Made by a program: the position numbers and the translations under genes. Shown here piece by piece: positions 8,001 to 16,401 of a stretch of DNA of 64,000 nucleotides. The stretch is from an uncultured Lachnospiraceae bacterium (GTDB lineage Bacteria > Bacillota > Clostridia > Lachnospirales > Lachnospiraceae). How positions within the stretch are numbered: position 1 is the stretch's first letter; every line of letters starts with the position of its first letter. Location of the stretch: the NCBI GenBank assembly GCA_949840915.1, contig CATKXY010000001.1, positions 248,001 through 312,000 on the forward strand, written 5' to 3'. Below the pieces are notes generated by a model, which was not told the DNA's origin, ran no database searches, and saw only the letters and a program-made list of their open reading frames with translations.

Positions 8001-9320
8001 ATGGCGAAGTTGACTTTTGTGGGAGGGATACATCCCTATGATGGCAAGGATCTGTCCAAGGATAAGCCTATCCGGGAGGTGCTTCCGGAGGGAGAGATGG
8101 TGTATCCTCTGTCCCAGCATATCGGCGCACCGGCTAAGCCTGTTGTGCAAAAGGGAGACAGGGTGCTCGCAGGACAGAAGATTGCTGAGAGCGGCGGTTT
8201 TGTGTCCGCGGCGGTATTTGCATCCGTGTCGGGAATCGTAAAGAATATTGAGCCCAGACGTGTGGCGTCGGGAGACATGGTGATGAGTATTGTCCTCGAC
8301 AATGACAGGCTTTATGAGGAGCTTCCTGCGGCGGCGGTAAAGCCTCTGGAGGAGATGACAAAGGAAGAGATTCTGGCTGCGGTGCGGGAGGCCGGAATTG
8401 TAGGTATGGGCGGAGCGGGGTTTCCCACGCATGTGAAGCTTTCCCCTCCGAAACCGGAAAAGATTGACTATGTGATTGCAAACTGTGCGGAGTGTGAGCC
8501 TTATCTGACCAGCGATTACAGGAGGATGCTGGAGGAGCCGGAGAAGCTTATCGGAGGTATGAAGGCAATCCTGCAGCTTTTTGACAAAGCGCAGGGAATT
8601 TTGGCGGTTGAGGACAACAAACCTGATTGTATCAGGCTTCTGCGGGAGCTGACAAAGGATGAGAAGAGAATCTGTGTCAAGGCGCTGACTACCAAATACC
8701 CACAGGGCGGGGAGCGCCTTTTGATCTATGCCACCACGGGGAGAAAGATTAACTCGTCCATGCTGCCTGCGGATGTGGGATGCGTGGTGAACAACGTGGA
8801 CACCATGGTGGCAGTCCACCGCGCGGTGACAGAGGGAAAGCCCCTGACGGAGCGCATCGTGACCCTGACCGGCGACGCTATGAAGAATCCCTGCAATTAC
8901 CGTGTGCGCATCGGCATGAGCTATCAGGAGCTGCTGGATATAGCGGGCGGTTTCCGCGTGCAGCCGGAGAAGGTGATCTGCGGCGGTCCCATGATGGGCA
9001 TGGCCCTGTTTGATCTGAATATCCCGACCACCAAGACGGCCACGGCGCTTTTAGCTCTGTCTAAGGATGAGGTCTCTGCCATGGAGCCGGGGCCCTGCAT
9101 CAATTGCGGCCGTTGTCTGGAGGTGTGTCCGGGGAGAGTGATGCCCAGCAGGCTTGCGGACTATGCGGAGCATTTTGACGAGGAAGGTTTTCTGGAAAAC
9201 AACGGAATGGAGTGCTGTGAGTGCGGCTGCTGCAGTTATATCTGCCCGGCCAAGCGCCCGCTCACTCAGGAAATTAAATCTATGCGCAAGCTTCTGCTTG
9301 CCAAGAAGAAAAAGAAGTAG
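8001..9320 (+). CDS. rnfC: Electron transport complex subunit RnfC
   Basis: Peripheral NADH- and FMN-binding subunit of the Rnf complex, which couples electron flow between reduced ferredoxin and NAD+ to Na+ or H+ export. The 439-residue protein contains the glycine-rich VGMGGAGFPTHVK (about 134-146) of the NADH/FMN domain and SLBB-like sequence. Two [4Fe-4S] motifs lie near the C-terminus: CINCGRCLEVCP at about 365-376, and a CCECGCCSYICP cluster about 35 residues later. First gene of rnfCDGEAB, the gene order usual in Clostridia; AAAGGAAG precedes the ATG. Confidence 0.96.
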   Translation: MAKLTFVGGIHPYDGKDLSKDKPIREVLPEGEMVYPLSQHIGAPAKPVVQKGDRVLAGQKIAESGGFVSAAVFASVSGIVKNIEPRRVASGDMVMSIVLDNDRLYEELPAAAVKPLEEMTKEEILAAVREAGIVGMGGAGFPTHVKLSPPKPEKIDYVIANCAECEPYLTSDYRRMLEEPEKLIGGMKAILQLFDKAQGILAVEDNKPDCIRLLRELTKDEKRICVKALTTKYPQGGERLLIYATTGRKINSSMLPADVGCVVNNVDTMVAVHRAVTEGKPLTERIVTLTGDAMKNPCNYRVRIGMSYQELLDIAGGFRVQPEKVICGGPMMGMALFDLNIPTTKTATALLALSKDEVSAMEPGPCINCGRCLEVCPGRVMPSRLADYAEHFDEEGFLENNGMECCECGCCSYICPAKRPLTQEIKSMRKLLLAKKKKK

Positions 9321-9331
9321 GAGGGGGCAGC

Positions 9332-10312
9332 ATGCGTGAAGAGAAGAAAATGCTTAAGGTTTCGTCGAATCCTCATATCCGCTCCCGGGTGAGCACCTCC
9401 GGCATCATGCTTGCCGTGGTGCTGGCACTTTTGCCTGCCGCGGGTTATGGCGTCTACAATTTTGGTCCGCGGGCGCTGGCGGTGATCGGTGTGACAGTGG
9501 CGGCTACGGTGCTCACGGAAGCAATCTACGGATTTTGCCGTAAGAAGACTACCGTGACGGATTTGTCCGCGGTGGTAACCGGGCTTTTGCTGGCAATGAA
9601 TCTGCCGGTGAATCTGCCGCTGTGGATGGCGGCTCTCGGCGGTGTGTTTGCCATCCTGGTGGCAAAATTGTTATTTGGCGGACTCGGACAGAATTTTATG
9701 AACCCTGCGCTTGCAGGCAGATGTTTTCTGCTGATCTCTTTCCCGAAGCAGATGACGGATTTTGTCTCGGAAGGAGGTTCTTTTGCGGGGATTACATGGG
9801 ACGCATACACGGGGGCGACTCCGCTTGCAGCGCTGAAGGCGGGGGAGAGTGTGAATGTGACGGATATGATCGTGGGGCGCGTCGGCGGAACCATCGGCGA
9901 GACTTCCATGATCGCCATTGTGGCCGGAGCCTGCATTTTGCTGCTGTTGGGGATCATTGATCTGAGAGTGCCCGGGAGCTACCTGATCTCCTTTGTGATT
10001 TTTGTGGGTATTTTTGGCGGCCGTGGATTTGAGCCTGCCTGGCTGTCGGCGCAGCTTGCCGGCGGAGGACTGATGCTGGGCGCCTTCTTTATGGCTACGG
10101 ACTATGTGACGAGACCTATCACGGTGAAAGGCCAGTATGTGTTCGGAATTTTTCTGGGGGTTATGACGGGAATCTTCCGTATCTTCGGCCCCGGGGCGGA
10201 GGGTGTATCCTATGCGATCATCCTGGGCAATCTGCTGGTGCCTTTGATTGAGAAGGTCACCGGACCCAGAGCCTTCGGTTACAGGAAGGGAGGGAAAGCC
10301 CATGAAGCGTAG
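9332..10312 (+). CDS. rnfD: Electron transport complex subunit RnfD
   Basis: Integral membrane subunit of Rnf, 326 residues, with about nine or ten hydrophobic segments. The TGATPLA motif at about residue 160 carries the threonine to which FMN is covalently attached by ApbE-type flavin transferase. No apbE gene is seen in this window. GGAGGGGG precedes the ATG. Its 3' end overlaps the start of rnfG by 11 bases, consistent with translational coupling. Confidence 0.95.
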   Translation: MREEKKMLKVSSNPHIRSRVSTSGIMLAVVLALLPAAGYGVYNFGPRALAVIGVTVAATVLTEAIYGFCRKKTTVTDLSAVVTGLLLAMNLPVNLPLWMAALGGVFAILVAKLLFGGLGQNFMNPALAGRCFLLISFPKQMTDFVSEGGSFAGITWDAYTGATPLAALKAGESVNVTDMIVGRVGGTIGETSMIAIVAGACILLLLGIIDLRVPGSYLISFVIFVGIFGGRGFEPAWLSAQLAGGGLMLGAFFMATDYVTRPITVKGQYVFGIFLGVMTGIFRIFGPGAEGVSYAIILGNLLVPLIEKVTGPRAFGYRKGGKAHEA

Positions 10313-10928
10313 ATCGGATGTATCGGTAATGTGGAAGGAAGCCGGCATTTTGTTCGCCATCACATTGACTGCCGGCATTTTGCTGGGCTTTGTGTACGAG
10401 CTGACCAAGGAGCCCATCCGGATTCAGCAGGAGAAGGCTGTGCAGGAGGCCTGTGCGGCGGTATTTCCCGATGAGAAGGATGCGGAATTTCGGGAGATCA
10501 GTCTGGCGGCCGGAGGGATTGAGGGAGCGCAGCTGCCTCAGGGTGTGGAGATCGGCTCGGTGTACGAGGCGTTAAACAAGAGCGGGCAGTTTTTGGGTTA
10601 TGTGGTGGAATCCGTCTCCACGCAGGGCTACGGCGGCAATATTGTACTCTATGTAGGTGTGGCTGAAGACGGAACCGTGGGCGGCGTATCGATCCTTGAT
10701 ATCTCGGAGACGGCGGGACTCGGCATGGAGGCTCCCAAGGTGCTTGCTCCGCAGTTTGCCGGAAAGCGGGTTGAGCAGTTTTCCTATACCAAGACGGGTA
10801 GCAGGACAGATTCCGAGGTGGACGCCATCAGTGCGGCCACAGTTACCACCAGGGCCGTGGTGAATGCGGTAAACGGCGCTCTGGAGACGGCGCGGATTTT
10901 GTTGCAGGGAGGTGGCATGCATGAGTGA
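10302..10928 (+). CDS. rnfG: Electron transport complex subunit RnfG (FMN-binding)
   Basis: A 208-residue protein with one N-terminal membrane helix (about 13-33) and an extracytoplasmic FMN-binding domain. The flavinylation motif reads DAISAATVTT at about 174-183, a variant of the usual S-G-A-T. ATG at 10302 has GGGAGGG upstream and overlaps the end of rnfD. The gene ends eight bases inside rnfE. With RnfD it forms the membrane flavin relay of the complex. Confidence 0.94.
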   Translation: MKRRSDVSVMWKEAGILFAITLTAGILLGFVYELTKEPIRIQQEKAVQEACAAVFPDEKDAEFREISLAAGGIEGAQLPQGVEIGSVYEALNKSGQFLGYVVESVSTQGYGGNIVLYVGVAEDGTVGGVSILDISETAGLGMEAPKVLAPQFAGKRVEQFSYTKTGSRTDSEVDAISAATVTTRAVVNAVNGALETARILLQGGGMHE

Positions 10929-11769
10929 CACAAGACTGACTGCAGATAGACCTGCGGAGAGACTTTATAACGGACTGGTCAAAGAGAATCCCACCTTTGT
11001 GCTGATGCTGGGCATGTGTCCCACCCTGGCGGTGACGGTTTCCGCCGTCAACGGTCTGGGCATGGGGCTGACCACCACGGCGGTACTGATGCTGAGCAAT
11101 CTGATGATCTCCCTGCTCAGAAAGCTGATTCCCGGGAGAGTGCGCATTCCCGCGTTTATCGTGATCATTGCGTCGTTTGTGACCATCGTACAGCTTTTGC
11201 TGGAGGCGTATCTGCCTGCTTTAAACAAGTCGCTCGGCGTTTATATTCCGTTGATCGTGGTAAACTGTATCATTCTGGGAAGGGCGGAGAGTTATGCTTA
11301 TTCGCATTCGCCCATCGCTTCCCTGTTTGACGGTCTGGGCATGGGACTGGGTTTCTCCGTTGCGCTTACCTGTATCGGAGCAGTGCGGGAGCTTCTGGGG
11401 GCAGGAAAATTATTCGGCATGGACATCCTGCCGGAGAGTTTCACTCCTATCAGCATTTTCGGCCTTGCGCCGGGAGCGTTCTTTGTGCTGGCGGGACTGA
11501 CTGCGCTCCAGAATATCTGGAAGAGTAAAAGACATGTCCGCGCGTCGGTACCGACCGCTGAGAGCGATTCTTCCGTGTCGGAGACCGGGGAGCAGCACGG
11601 ATCCGGTTCTGCAAAGGAGGCGCTTCCTGCGGGCTGTGTGCAGGATTGTGCAGCCTGCGGCATAAACGGCTGCTCCGGACACGGCAGGTTCTATGACGAT
11701 AAATACAGAGACGACAAGTCCGACGAGGAAGGTCTGACTATGATCGAGCTGGAAGAGGAGGAGCGTTAA
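10921..11769 (+). CDS. rnfE: Electron transport complex subunit RnfE with cysteine-bearing tail
   Basis: Membrane subunit of Rnf, paralogous to RnfA, with six predicted helices over residues 25-200 (GMCPTLAVTVSAVNGLGMG and VVNCIILGRAESYA are typical). AGGGAGGT at 10906-10913 places the start at ATG 10921, not at the in-frame GTG 10912. The protein is 282 residues. RnfE is usually 200-230, and the excess is a hydrophilic C-terminal tail of about 80 residues. The tail holds four cysteines at 239, 243, 246 and 251 (C-x3-C-x2-C-x4-C) followed by an acidic segment. The tail looks like a metal or cluster site; that is inference. Confidence 0.93.
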   Translation: MSDTRLTADRPAERLYNGLVKENPTFVLMLGMCPTLAVTVSAVNGLGMGLTTTAVLMLSNLMISLLRKLIPGRVRIPAFIVIIASFVTIVQLLLEAYLPALNKSLGVYIPLIVVNCIILGRAESYAYSHSPIASLFDGLGMGLGFSVALTCIGAVRELLGAGKLFGMDILPESFTPISIFGLAPGAFFVLAGLTALQNIWKSKRHVRASVPTAESDSSVSETGEQHGSGSAKEALPAGCVQDCAACGINGCSGHGRFYDDKYRDDKSDEEGLTMIELEEEER

Positions 11770-12354
11770 ATGGACAATGTAAAGGAACTTCTCGTCATTT
11801 TGATCAGCTCTTCTCTGGTGAGCAATGTAGTGCTGAGCCAGTTTTTAGGACTCTGCCCTTTTCTGGGTGTCTCAAAGAAGATCAAGACGGCTGCGGGCAT
11901 GGGAACGGCAGTGATCTTTGTCATCACTCTGGCCAGCGCTGTTGCGGGTCTGATCTACAAGTTCGTGCTGCAGAAGCTGGGCATCGAATACCTTCAGACT
12001 ATTGTGTTTATTCTGGTGATCGCGGCACTGGTTCAGTTTGTGGAGATGTTTCTGCGAAGATACATGCCGGCGCTCTATGAGTCGCTGGGTGTTTATCTGC
12101 CTCTGATCACAACCAACTGTGCAGTGCTGGGCGTTGCCCTCACCAATGTACAGCGGGAATACGGAATTCTCACCGGGATATTGAACGGCTTTGGCACTGC
12201 GGTGGGATTTACCGTTGCCATTGTAATTTTGGCCGGTCTGCGGGAGAAGATGGAGCACAATGATGTCCCCAAAGCTTTTCAGGGTATGCCCATGGTCCTT
12301 TTGACGGCCGGACTGATGGCCATTGCCTTCTGCGGTTTTTCGGGACTGCTGTAG
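11770..12354 (+). CDS. rnfA: Electron transport complex subunit RnfA
   Basis: A 194-residue integral membrane protein with six helices. Family features include LSQFLGLCPFLGVS near residues 22-35 and LITTNCAVLGVAL at about 114-126. RnfA and RnfE face each other across the membrane and supply the conserved cysteines that hold a shared iron-sulfur centre in the complex. The start codon immediately follows the rnfE stop codon, so the two are translated in series. Confidence 0.96.
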   Translation: MDNVKELLVILISSSLVSNVVLSQFLGLCPFLGVSKKIKTAAGMGTAVIFVITLASAVAGLIYKFVLQKLGIEYLQTIVFILVIAALVQFVEMFLRRYMPALYESLGVYLPLITTNCAVLGVALTNVQREYGILTGILNGFGTAVGFTVAIVILAGLREKMEHNDVPKAFQGMPMVLLTAGLMAIAFCGFSGLL

Positions 12355-12431
12355 AGGGGTTGCAAAATCTGTTAGATCAGTTCAAATAAAGGCTATTTTA
12401 TGGCGTTACGATAATTGGGAGTGTGACGATT

Positions 12432-13229
12432 ATGAGTGTGACGGGAATTATTGCTGCAGCCGCGGTAGTGGGTTTTGTAGGGATTTTTGTAGGACTCTTT
12501 CTGGGAATTGCAGGTCTGAAGTTCAAAGTGGAAGTGGATGAGCGGGAGGAGGCCGTGCTGGCGGCACTTCCCGGTAATAACTGCGGGGGCTGCGGCTATG
12601 CGGGCTGTTCCGGTCTTGCTGCGGCTATCGCAAAGGGCGAGGTTGCCGTGGATGCATGTCCGGTGGGTGGCGCGCAGGCGGGCAGCCGGATAGCCGCCAT
12701 CATGGGCGTGGAGGCTGCGGGTACAGAGCGCCAGACGGCTTTTGTACACTGCCAGGGCGACTGTGAGCGGGCAGGGGTAGATTACGATTACACCGGCGTC
12801 GGAGATTGCCGTGTCATGGCATTTGTGCCGGGAGGAGGACCCAAATCCTGCAGCAGCGGCTGCATGGGCTATGGAAGCTGCGTGAAGGTATGTCCGTTTG
12901 ATGCCATTCATGTGGAAAACGGTGTGGCGGTGGTGGACAGAGAGAAATGTAAGGCCTGCGGGAAATGTGTGGAGGTCTGTCCGAAGCATCTGATATCGCT
13001 GATCCCTTACCGGGCGTCCACGGAAGTGGCCTGCAAATCTACGGACAAGGGGCCGGTGACCATGAAGGCCTGTACGGCGGGCTGTATCGGCTGCGGAATC
13101 TGTGTGAAAAATTGTCCGGCTCAGGCGGTGACCGTGACGGAGTTCCATGCGCAGATCGATCAGGAGAAGTGTACGGGCTGCGGTGTCTGCGCAGAGAAGT
13201 GTCCGAAGAAAGCCATCGTGAGATTTTGA
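12432..13229 (+). CDS. rnfB: Electron transport complex subunit RnfB (polyferredoxin)
   Basis: The entry point for electrons from reduced ferredoxin. The 265-residue protein has one N-terminal membrane helix, then a four-cysteine [4Fe-4S] motif (NNCGGCGYAGC with a later Cys). Four ferredoxin-type clusters of the C-x2-C-x2-C-x3-CP kind follow: SCVKVCPF with upstream Cys, CKACGKCVEVCP, CIGCGICVKNCP and CTGCGVCAEKCP. ATG 12432 has GGGAG 11 bases upstream and gives the normal short N-terminus; a GTG at 12423 is too close to that site. It ends the operon, 15 bases before the GH25-like gene. Confidence 0.95.
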   Translation: MSVTGIIAAAAVVGFVGIFVGLFLGIAGLKFKVEVDEREEAVLAALPGNNCGGCGYAGCSGLAAAIAKGEVAVDACPVGGAQAGSRIAAIMGVEAAGTERQTAFVHCQGDCERAGVDYDYTGVGDCRVMAFVPGGGPKSCSSGCMGYGSCVKVCPFDAIHVENGVAVVDREKCKACGKCVEVCPKHLISLIPYRASTEVACKSTDKGPVTMKACTAGCIGCGICVKNCPAQAVTVTEFHAQIDQEKCTGCGVCAEKCPKKAIVRF

Positions 13230-13243
13230 GAGGAGATTGACAG

Positions 13244-14368
13244 ATGCGTTTGCCTGATGAGTTTGAAGAGAATAACAGCGGCCTGACTCCTGCCGTATTG
13301 TCGGCCATAGTGGCGGTGACGCTGTTTGTGGGCGCGATTCTGGTCATGGTGCTCCTGATGAACAATCAGAACAGAAAAAGTCATGTGGCTGCTGAGAAAA
13401 CGACTGAGGAATCTACCGGGGAATCAAGTCCCGGTGTGATCTATCCCGATACCAGCGCGCTGGTGTCAGGGAGTACGCTCTCCCCGGATGATTTGGATTT
13501 CTGGGATAAATATCCGCAGCCGACGCAGGAGAGCACACAGGCCTCCAAAGAGAGCTCCTCGGAGGAGTCTGAGACTGTGCCGGAAAATGATCCCGCCACA
13601 GACGGAAAGCATACCATGGTAAAGAACCGGGACGGTAAGGAGGAGTGGGTTCTGATCAGTCCTTATCTGCCGAAGCATGACTATGATTTCACCAAGCTGG
13701 TGTGTCAGTCCCAACTGATGAAATATTATGAGGAGGGGCGGCAGGTTTCCTTTGTGGGAGCGGATATCTCCAAATATGAGGATTATGTGGATTTTGTCAA
13801 ATTAAAAAAAGCCGGACTCGATTATGTCATGGTAAGAGTGGGCGCAAGAGGTTATGGAACCGGACAATTGGTGTTAGACGAGTATTTTACGGACAATATC
13901 AAGCGGGCTGCCGACGCGGGGCTGGATGTGGGCGTTTATTTTTCCTCTCAGGCCATCACCGTGGAGGAGGCTGTGGAGGAGGCAGAGATGGTGCTGGAGG
14001 CTCTGGAGGCTCTGGAGGATTATAAGATAACCTATCCGGTTGCCTTTGACATGGGTTTTGTGGAGAATGATACGGCACGCATTGAGAGCCTGAGCAAGTC
14101 AGAGAAGACGGAGATTGCAAAGACGTTTCTCGATGCCGTCGCGGCTGAGGGCTACATGACCGTGATCTACGGAGACAAGGAGTGGCTGATCAAGGAGATT
14201 GATATGTCAAAGCTTACGGCCTATGACGTATGGCTGTCGCAGCTGCAGGATGTACCGGACTACCCCTATCGCTTTACCATGTGGCAGTATACCACATCAG
14301 CCTCCGTGGACGGCATAGCGGGTTATGCCAGTCTGAATGTCAGCTTTATTGATTATTCTGAGAAGTAG
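13244..14368 (+). CDS. GH25 (lysozyme-family) domain protein, catalytic Glu absent
   Basis: A 374-residue membrane-anchored protein. Residues 15-40 form a transmembrane helix. Residues 45-150 are a Ser/Thr/Glu-rich linker. Residues 168-374 are a GH25 muramidase-like TIM barrel beginning VSFVGADISKYE, with Asp174 at the conserved first position. GH25 enzymes use a D-x-E pair on a central strand; here that strand reads YPVAFDMGFVE, so Asp269 is kept but the catalytic Glu is Gly271 (GGT, 14054-14056). It may bind peptidoglycan without cutting it. It is 15 bases behind rnfB on the same strand. Its 3' end overlaps the convergent gene by 23 bases. Confidence 0.85.
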   Translation: MRLPDEFEENNSGLTPAVLSAIVAVTLFVGAILVMVLLMNNQNRKSHVAAEKTTEESTGESSPGVIYPDTSALVSGSTLSPDDLDFWDKYPQPTQESTQASKESSSEESETVPENDPATDGKHTMVKNRDGKEEWVLISPYLPKHDYDFTKLVCQSQLMKYYEEGRQVSFVGADISKYEDYVDFVKLKKAGLDYVMVRVGARGYGTGQLVLDEYFTDNIKRAADAGLDVGVYFSSQAITVEEAVEEAEMVLEALEALEDYKITYPVAFDMGFVENDTARIESLSKSEKTEIAKTFLDAVAAEGYMTVIYGDKEWLIKEIDMSKLTAYDVWLSQLQDVPDYPYRFTMWQYTTSASVDGIAGYASLNVSFIDYSEK

Positions 14369-15209
14369 CAGGACGGTAATTGAGGATACGGGGAGAGATC
14401 GTCAGGGCCGTGTAGAGATCTGCATAGCGGCTCGGCGGCATTCCCTCGATATAGTTGGGCACATAATTTTTACGGACGCCGTTTTTGCGCAGAATATCGA
14501 TGGCTTTGTTGTAAGCTATGGCGGCTTCCTCCTCGGAGCGGTACCGGCCCACCAGATAATCACCGCGGATATGAATGCGGACAGTATACACATACTGTCC
14601 GTTTTTTTGTTGCGTGAGGCGGACGCCGTGATACTTGTTTAAAATCTCCAGGTTTTCTCTGCGGAAGTCTGTGGGATCCCCGTTTAAAAAGCGGAAATCC
14701 CTGCCCTCCACCGCGTAGTTTTTGATACCGTACCGGGAGGTCAGACTGATCTGCATGCCATAGTCCGCCACGAAATAATGATTACCCCGGCACATAATTT
14801 TGTGCGAGGAAAAGTAGAACAGATCGTCCAGGTCGAACTTCAGGATTTTCGAGGGAGTCAGATGATAGTAAAACAGACGCTTCCCCATATAGATGGGTGT
14901 GCCGAAGTAAATGCCATGATCCCGGAAATTCAGCAGACATACCCATTTTTCATATGACAGGAGAGATTCTTCATAATATTGCAGGAGACCGGTATCCGGT
15001 TGTGTCAATAGCTTCAGCCCCTCTAAATAGGCCAGATGAGCGGTCTCAGGTTCCGGGAAGCTTCCCAGGCTGATATGCTTATGCCTGTAGGTGAGGGATG
15101 CGCGGAAATAGGGAGTACCGTCCTTTTTGTGTGCCGGATAGACGCCCTTTAATGGGATATGCTGTTGATTCCTGTCTCCAATTGAGTTTTCGCCTGACTT
15201 GTTTTTCAT
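14346..15209 (-). CDS. AP2-like DNA-binding protein with degenerate HNH core
   Basis: A 287-residue protein with two AP2-type DNA-binding domains. The first spans about 22-66 (GVYPAHKKDGTPYFRASL). The second spans about 194-243 (GVRLTQQKNGQYVYTVRI, then EEEAAIAYNKAI). Between them, at about 160-190, is the sequence RDFRFLNGDPTDFRRENLEIL, which resembles the core of HNH homing nucleases but has Phe where the catalytic His of the D-H-x-N-G-D motif belongs. This suggests a former homing endonuclease kept as a DNA-binding protein; that is inference. The start is uncertain: the -10 box lies only seven bases upstream of ATG 15209 and no Shine-Dalgarno sequence is present. The stop lies inside the GH25-like gene. 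Confidence 0.75.
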   Translation of the reverse strand: MKNKSGENSIGDRNQQHIPLKGVYPAHKKDGTPYFRASLTYRHKHISLGSFPEPETAHLAYLEGLKLLTQPDTGLLQYYEESLLSYEKWVCLLNFRDHGIYFGTPIYMGKRLFYYHLTPSKILKFDLDDLFYFSSHKIMCRGNHYFVADYGMQISLTSRYGIKNYAVEGRDFRFLNGDPTDFRRENLEILNKYHGVRLTQQKNGQYVYTVRIHIRGDYLVGRYRSEEEAAIAYNKAIDILRKNGVRKNYVPNYIEGMPPSRYADLYTALTISPRILNYRPATSQNNQ

Positions 15210-15215
15210 GGTTTC

Positions 15216-15245
15216 AGTATAACATGACTCATAAAAGAAAAACAA
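15216..15245 (-). promoter_or_regulatory. Promoter of the AP2/HNH-like gene
   Basis: On the minus strand TTGTTT (15245-15240) and TATACT (15221-15216) are 18 bases apart. The predicted transcript would start at or beside ATG 15209, so it would be leaderless or begin translation at a later codon. Confidence 0.5.
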
Positions 15246-15278
15246 GCCGCATACATATGTTTATCGGAGGAAAACAGT

Positions 15279-15899
15279 ATGTATAAGAAGGCGATAAGCG
15301 TGCTGTTGGTTTTGTATCTGATCATGCTGTTCGGTACGCTTAGTGTAAAAGGCATTTCACAGAGCAGACAGGCTTCCATGCCTGCAAGTGAATTAAAGAT
15401 GGATGAGAGAGTGCTGGCCACAAAGGAGGCCGGTATGATGGGAATTATGGATACTGCAGTCTCCGGCCAGCGGGTGGTGGACTTGCAGTTTTTGGAGCGC
15501 GGCAGCAGCTATAGTCTGGCGGAGGAGGATTTGGATATCCTGATGCGTATTGTGGAGGCGGAGGCCGGCAATCAGGATGTGGAAGGGAGACTTCTGGTGG
15601 CAAATGTGGTTCTGAACCGGGTGGCCAGCGAAAAATTTCCGGACAGTGTAAAAGACGTGGTGTTTCAGGAGGAGCATGGGGTGAATCAGTTCTCTCCGGT
15701 CTCCAACGGCACGATCTGGACGGTAAAGATCAGCGAGGAGACCGACGAGGCGGTGGGACGTGCCCTGGAGGGAGAGGATATCTCGGACGGGGCGCTCTAT
15801 TTCGTTGCGAGAAAGTATGCCGACGACAATAAGATGAGATGGTTTGACAGACATCTCACCTATCTGTTTGAGCACGGAGGACACGAGTTCTTCCGATAG
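15279..15899 (+). CDS. SleB-like cell wall hydrolase
   Basis: A 206-residue secreted protein: a hydrophobic N-terminal signal or anchor (about 5-25), a linker, then a Hydrolase_2 domain from about 85 onward. The catalytic-helix motif IVEAEAGNQDVEGRLLVANVVLNRV contains the expected Glu, and NQFSPVSNGTIW and ALYFVAR are also typical. SleB-family enzymes are lytic transglycosylases of spore cortex or vegetative wall. Gene position does not say which applies here. GGAGGAAAA precedes the ATG. The neighbours on both sides are on the opposite strand, so the gene is monocistronic. Confidence 0.88.
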   Translation: MYKKAISVLLVLYLIMLFGTLSVKGISQSRQASMPASELKMDERVLATKEAGMMGIMDTAVSGQRVVDLQFLERGSSYSLAEEDLDILMRIVEAEAGNQDVEGRLLVANVVLNRVASEKFPDSVKDVVFQEEHGVNQFSPVSNGTIWTVKISEETDEAVGRALEGEDISDGALYFVARKYADDNKMRWFDRHLTYLFEHGGHEFFR

Positions 15900-15932
15900 G
15901 CAGTCTCCCGGACAGATATCACGGAAGGATAC

Positions 15933-16385
15933 TTATTCAACCACAATAGTGGAAGGATCCCCTTTGACTGCCTGCCTGATGGCGGCCGCGGATAATTTTT
16001 TGAAGTTAGCTCCGGAACTGCTTGCCCCGCTTATAGCGTCGACGGCTTCCGGATCCTGTGTTTCAAGGAGCTGAGAGACATAATTCCTCGTATACTCGTT
16101 GGGATAGGTCCCGTTGACTGTGATCATGTTTTCCATGTAGGCATTGTCCCAGGACTTGATGTAACCGCTGGAGTTTTTGGCGTTATATTCCGCATATGTG
16201 ATTGTTCCGTCTTTTACCATAATGCAGAGGTATTCTTTCCAGCCGTGCGAGTATTCGCTCATCTCCGCCGTGTAGAAACCGTCCTTCATTTTAGAACCGC
16301 ACCCGCACACGGAGAGTGCAGAGCAGAGCAGTAATAAGCACAACATTATCTTAACAGGGTTCATTTTCTTACTAACTTGTTTCAT
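15933..16385 (-). CDS. FMN-binding domain lipoprotein
   Basis: A 150-residue lipoprotein. The signal peptide (about 1-27) ends in a lipobox, LSVC, so the mature protein would be anchored outside the membrane. The rest is one FMN_bind domain; DAISGASSSG near the C-terminus matches the S-G-A-[ST] flavinylation motif seen in RnfG-like proteins, although Ser replaces Thr. GAGAGGAG precedes ATG 16385 on the minus strand. It lies 16 bases downstream of the chemoreceptor gene and is presumably co-transcribed with it, an unusual pairing. Confidence 0.85.
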   Translation of the reverse strand: MKQVSKKMNPVKIMLCLLLLCSALSVCGCGSKMKDGFYTAEMSEYSHGWKEYLCIMVKDGTITYAEYNAKNSSGYIKSWDNAYMENMITVNGTYPNEYTRNYVSQLLETQDPEAVDAISGASSSGANFKKLSAAAIRQAVKGDPSTIVVE

Positions 16386-16401
16386 GATGTTCTCCTCTCT
16401 C

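Noticed and set aside
8001-9320. Long open frames on the minus strand opposite rnfC
   Set aside because: They are shadows of a strongly coding plus-strand frame; their translations are rich in His, Arg and Leu and match no family.
11653-11725. Frameshift as the cause of the RnfE cysteine tail
   Set aside because: The tail continues in the same frame to a stop that abuts the rnfA start codon, and its acidic end is not typical of an out-of-frame read.
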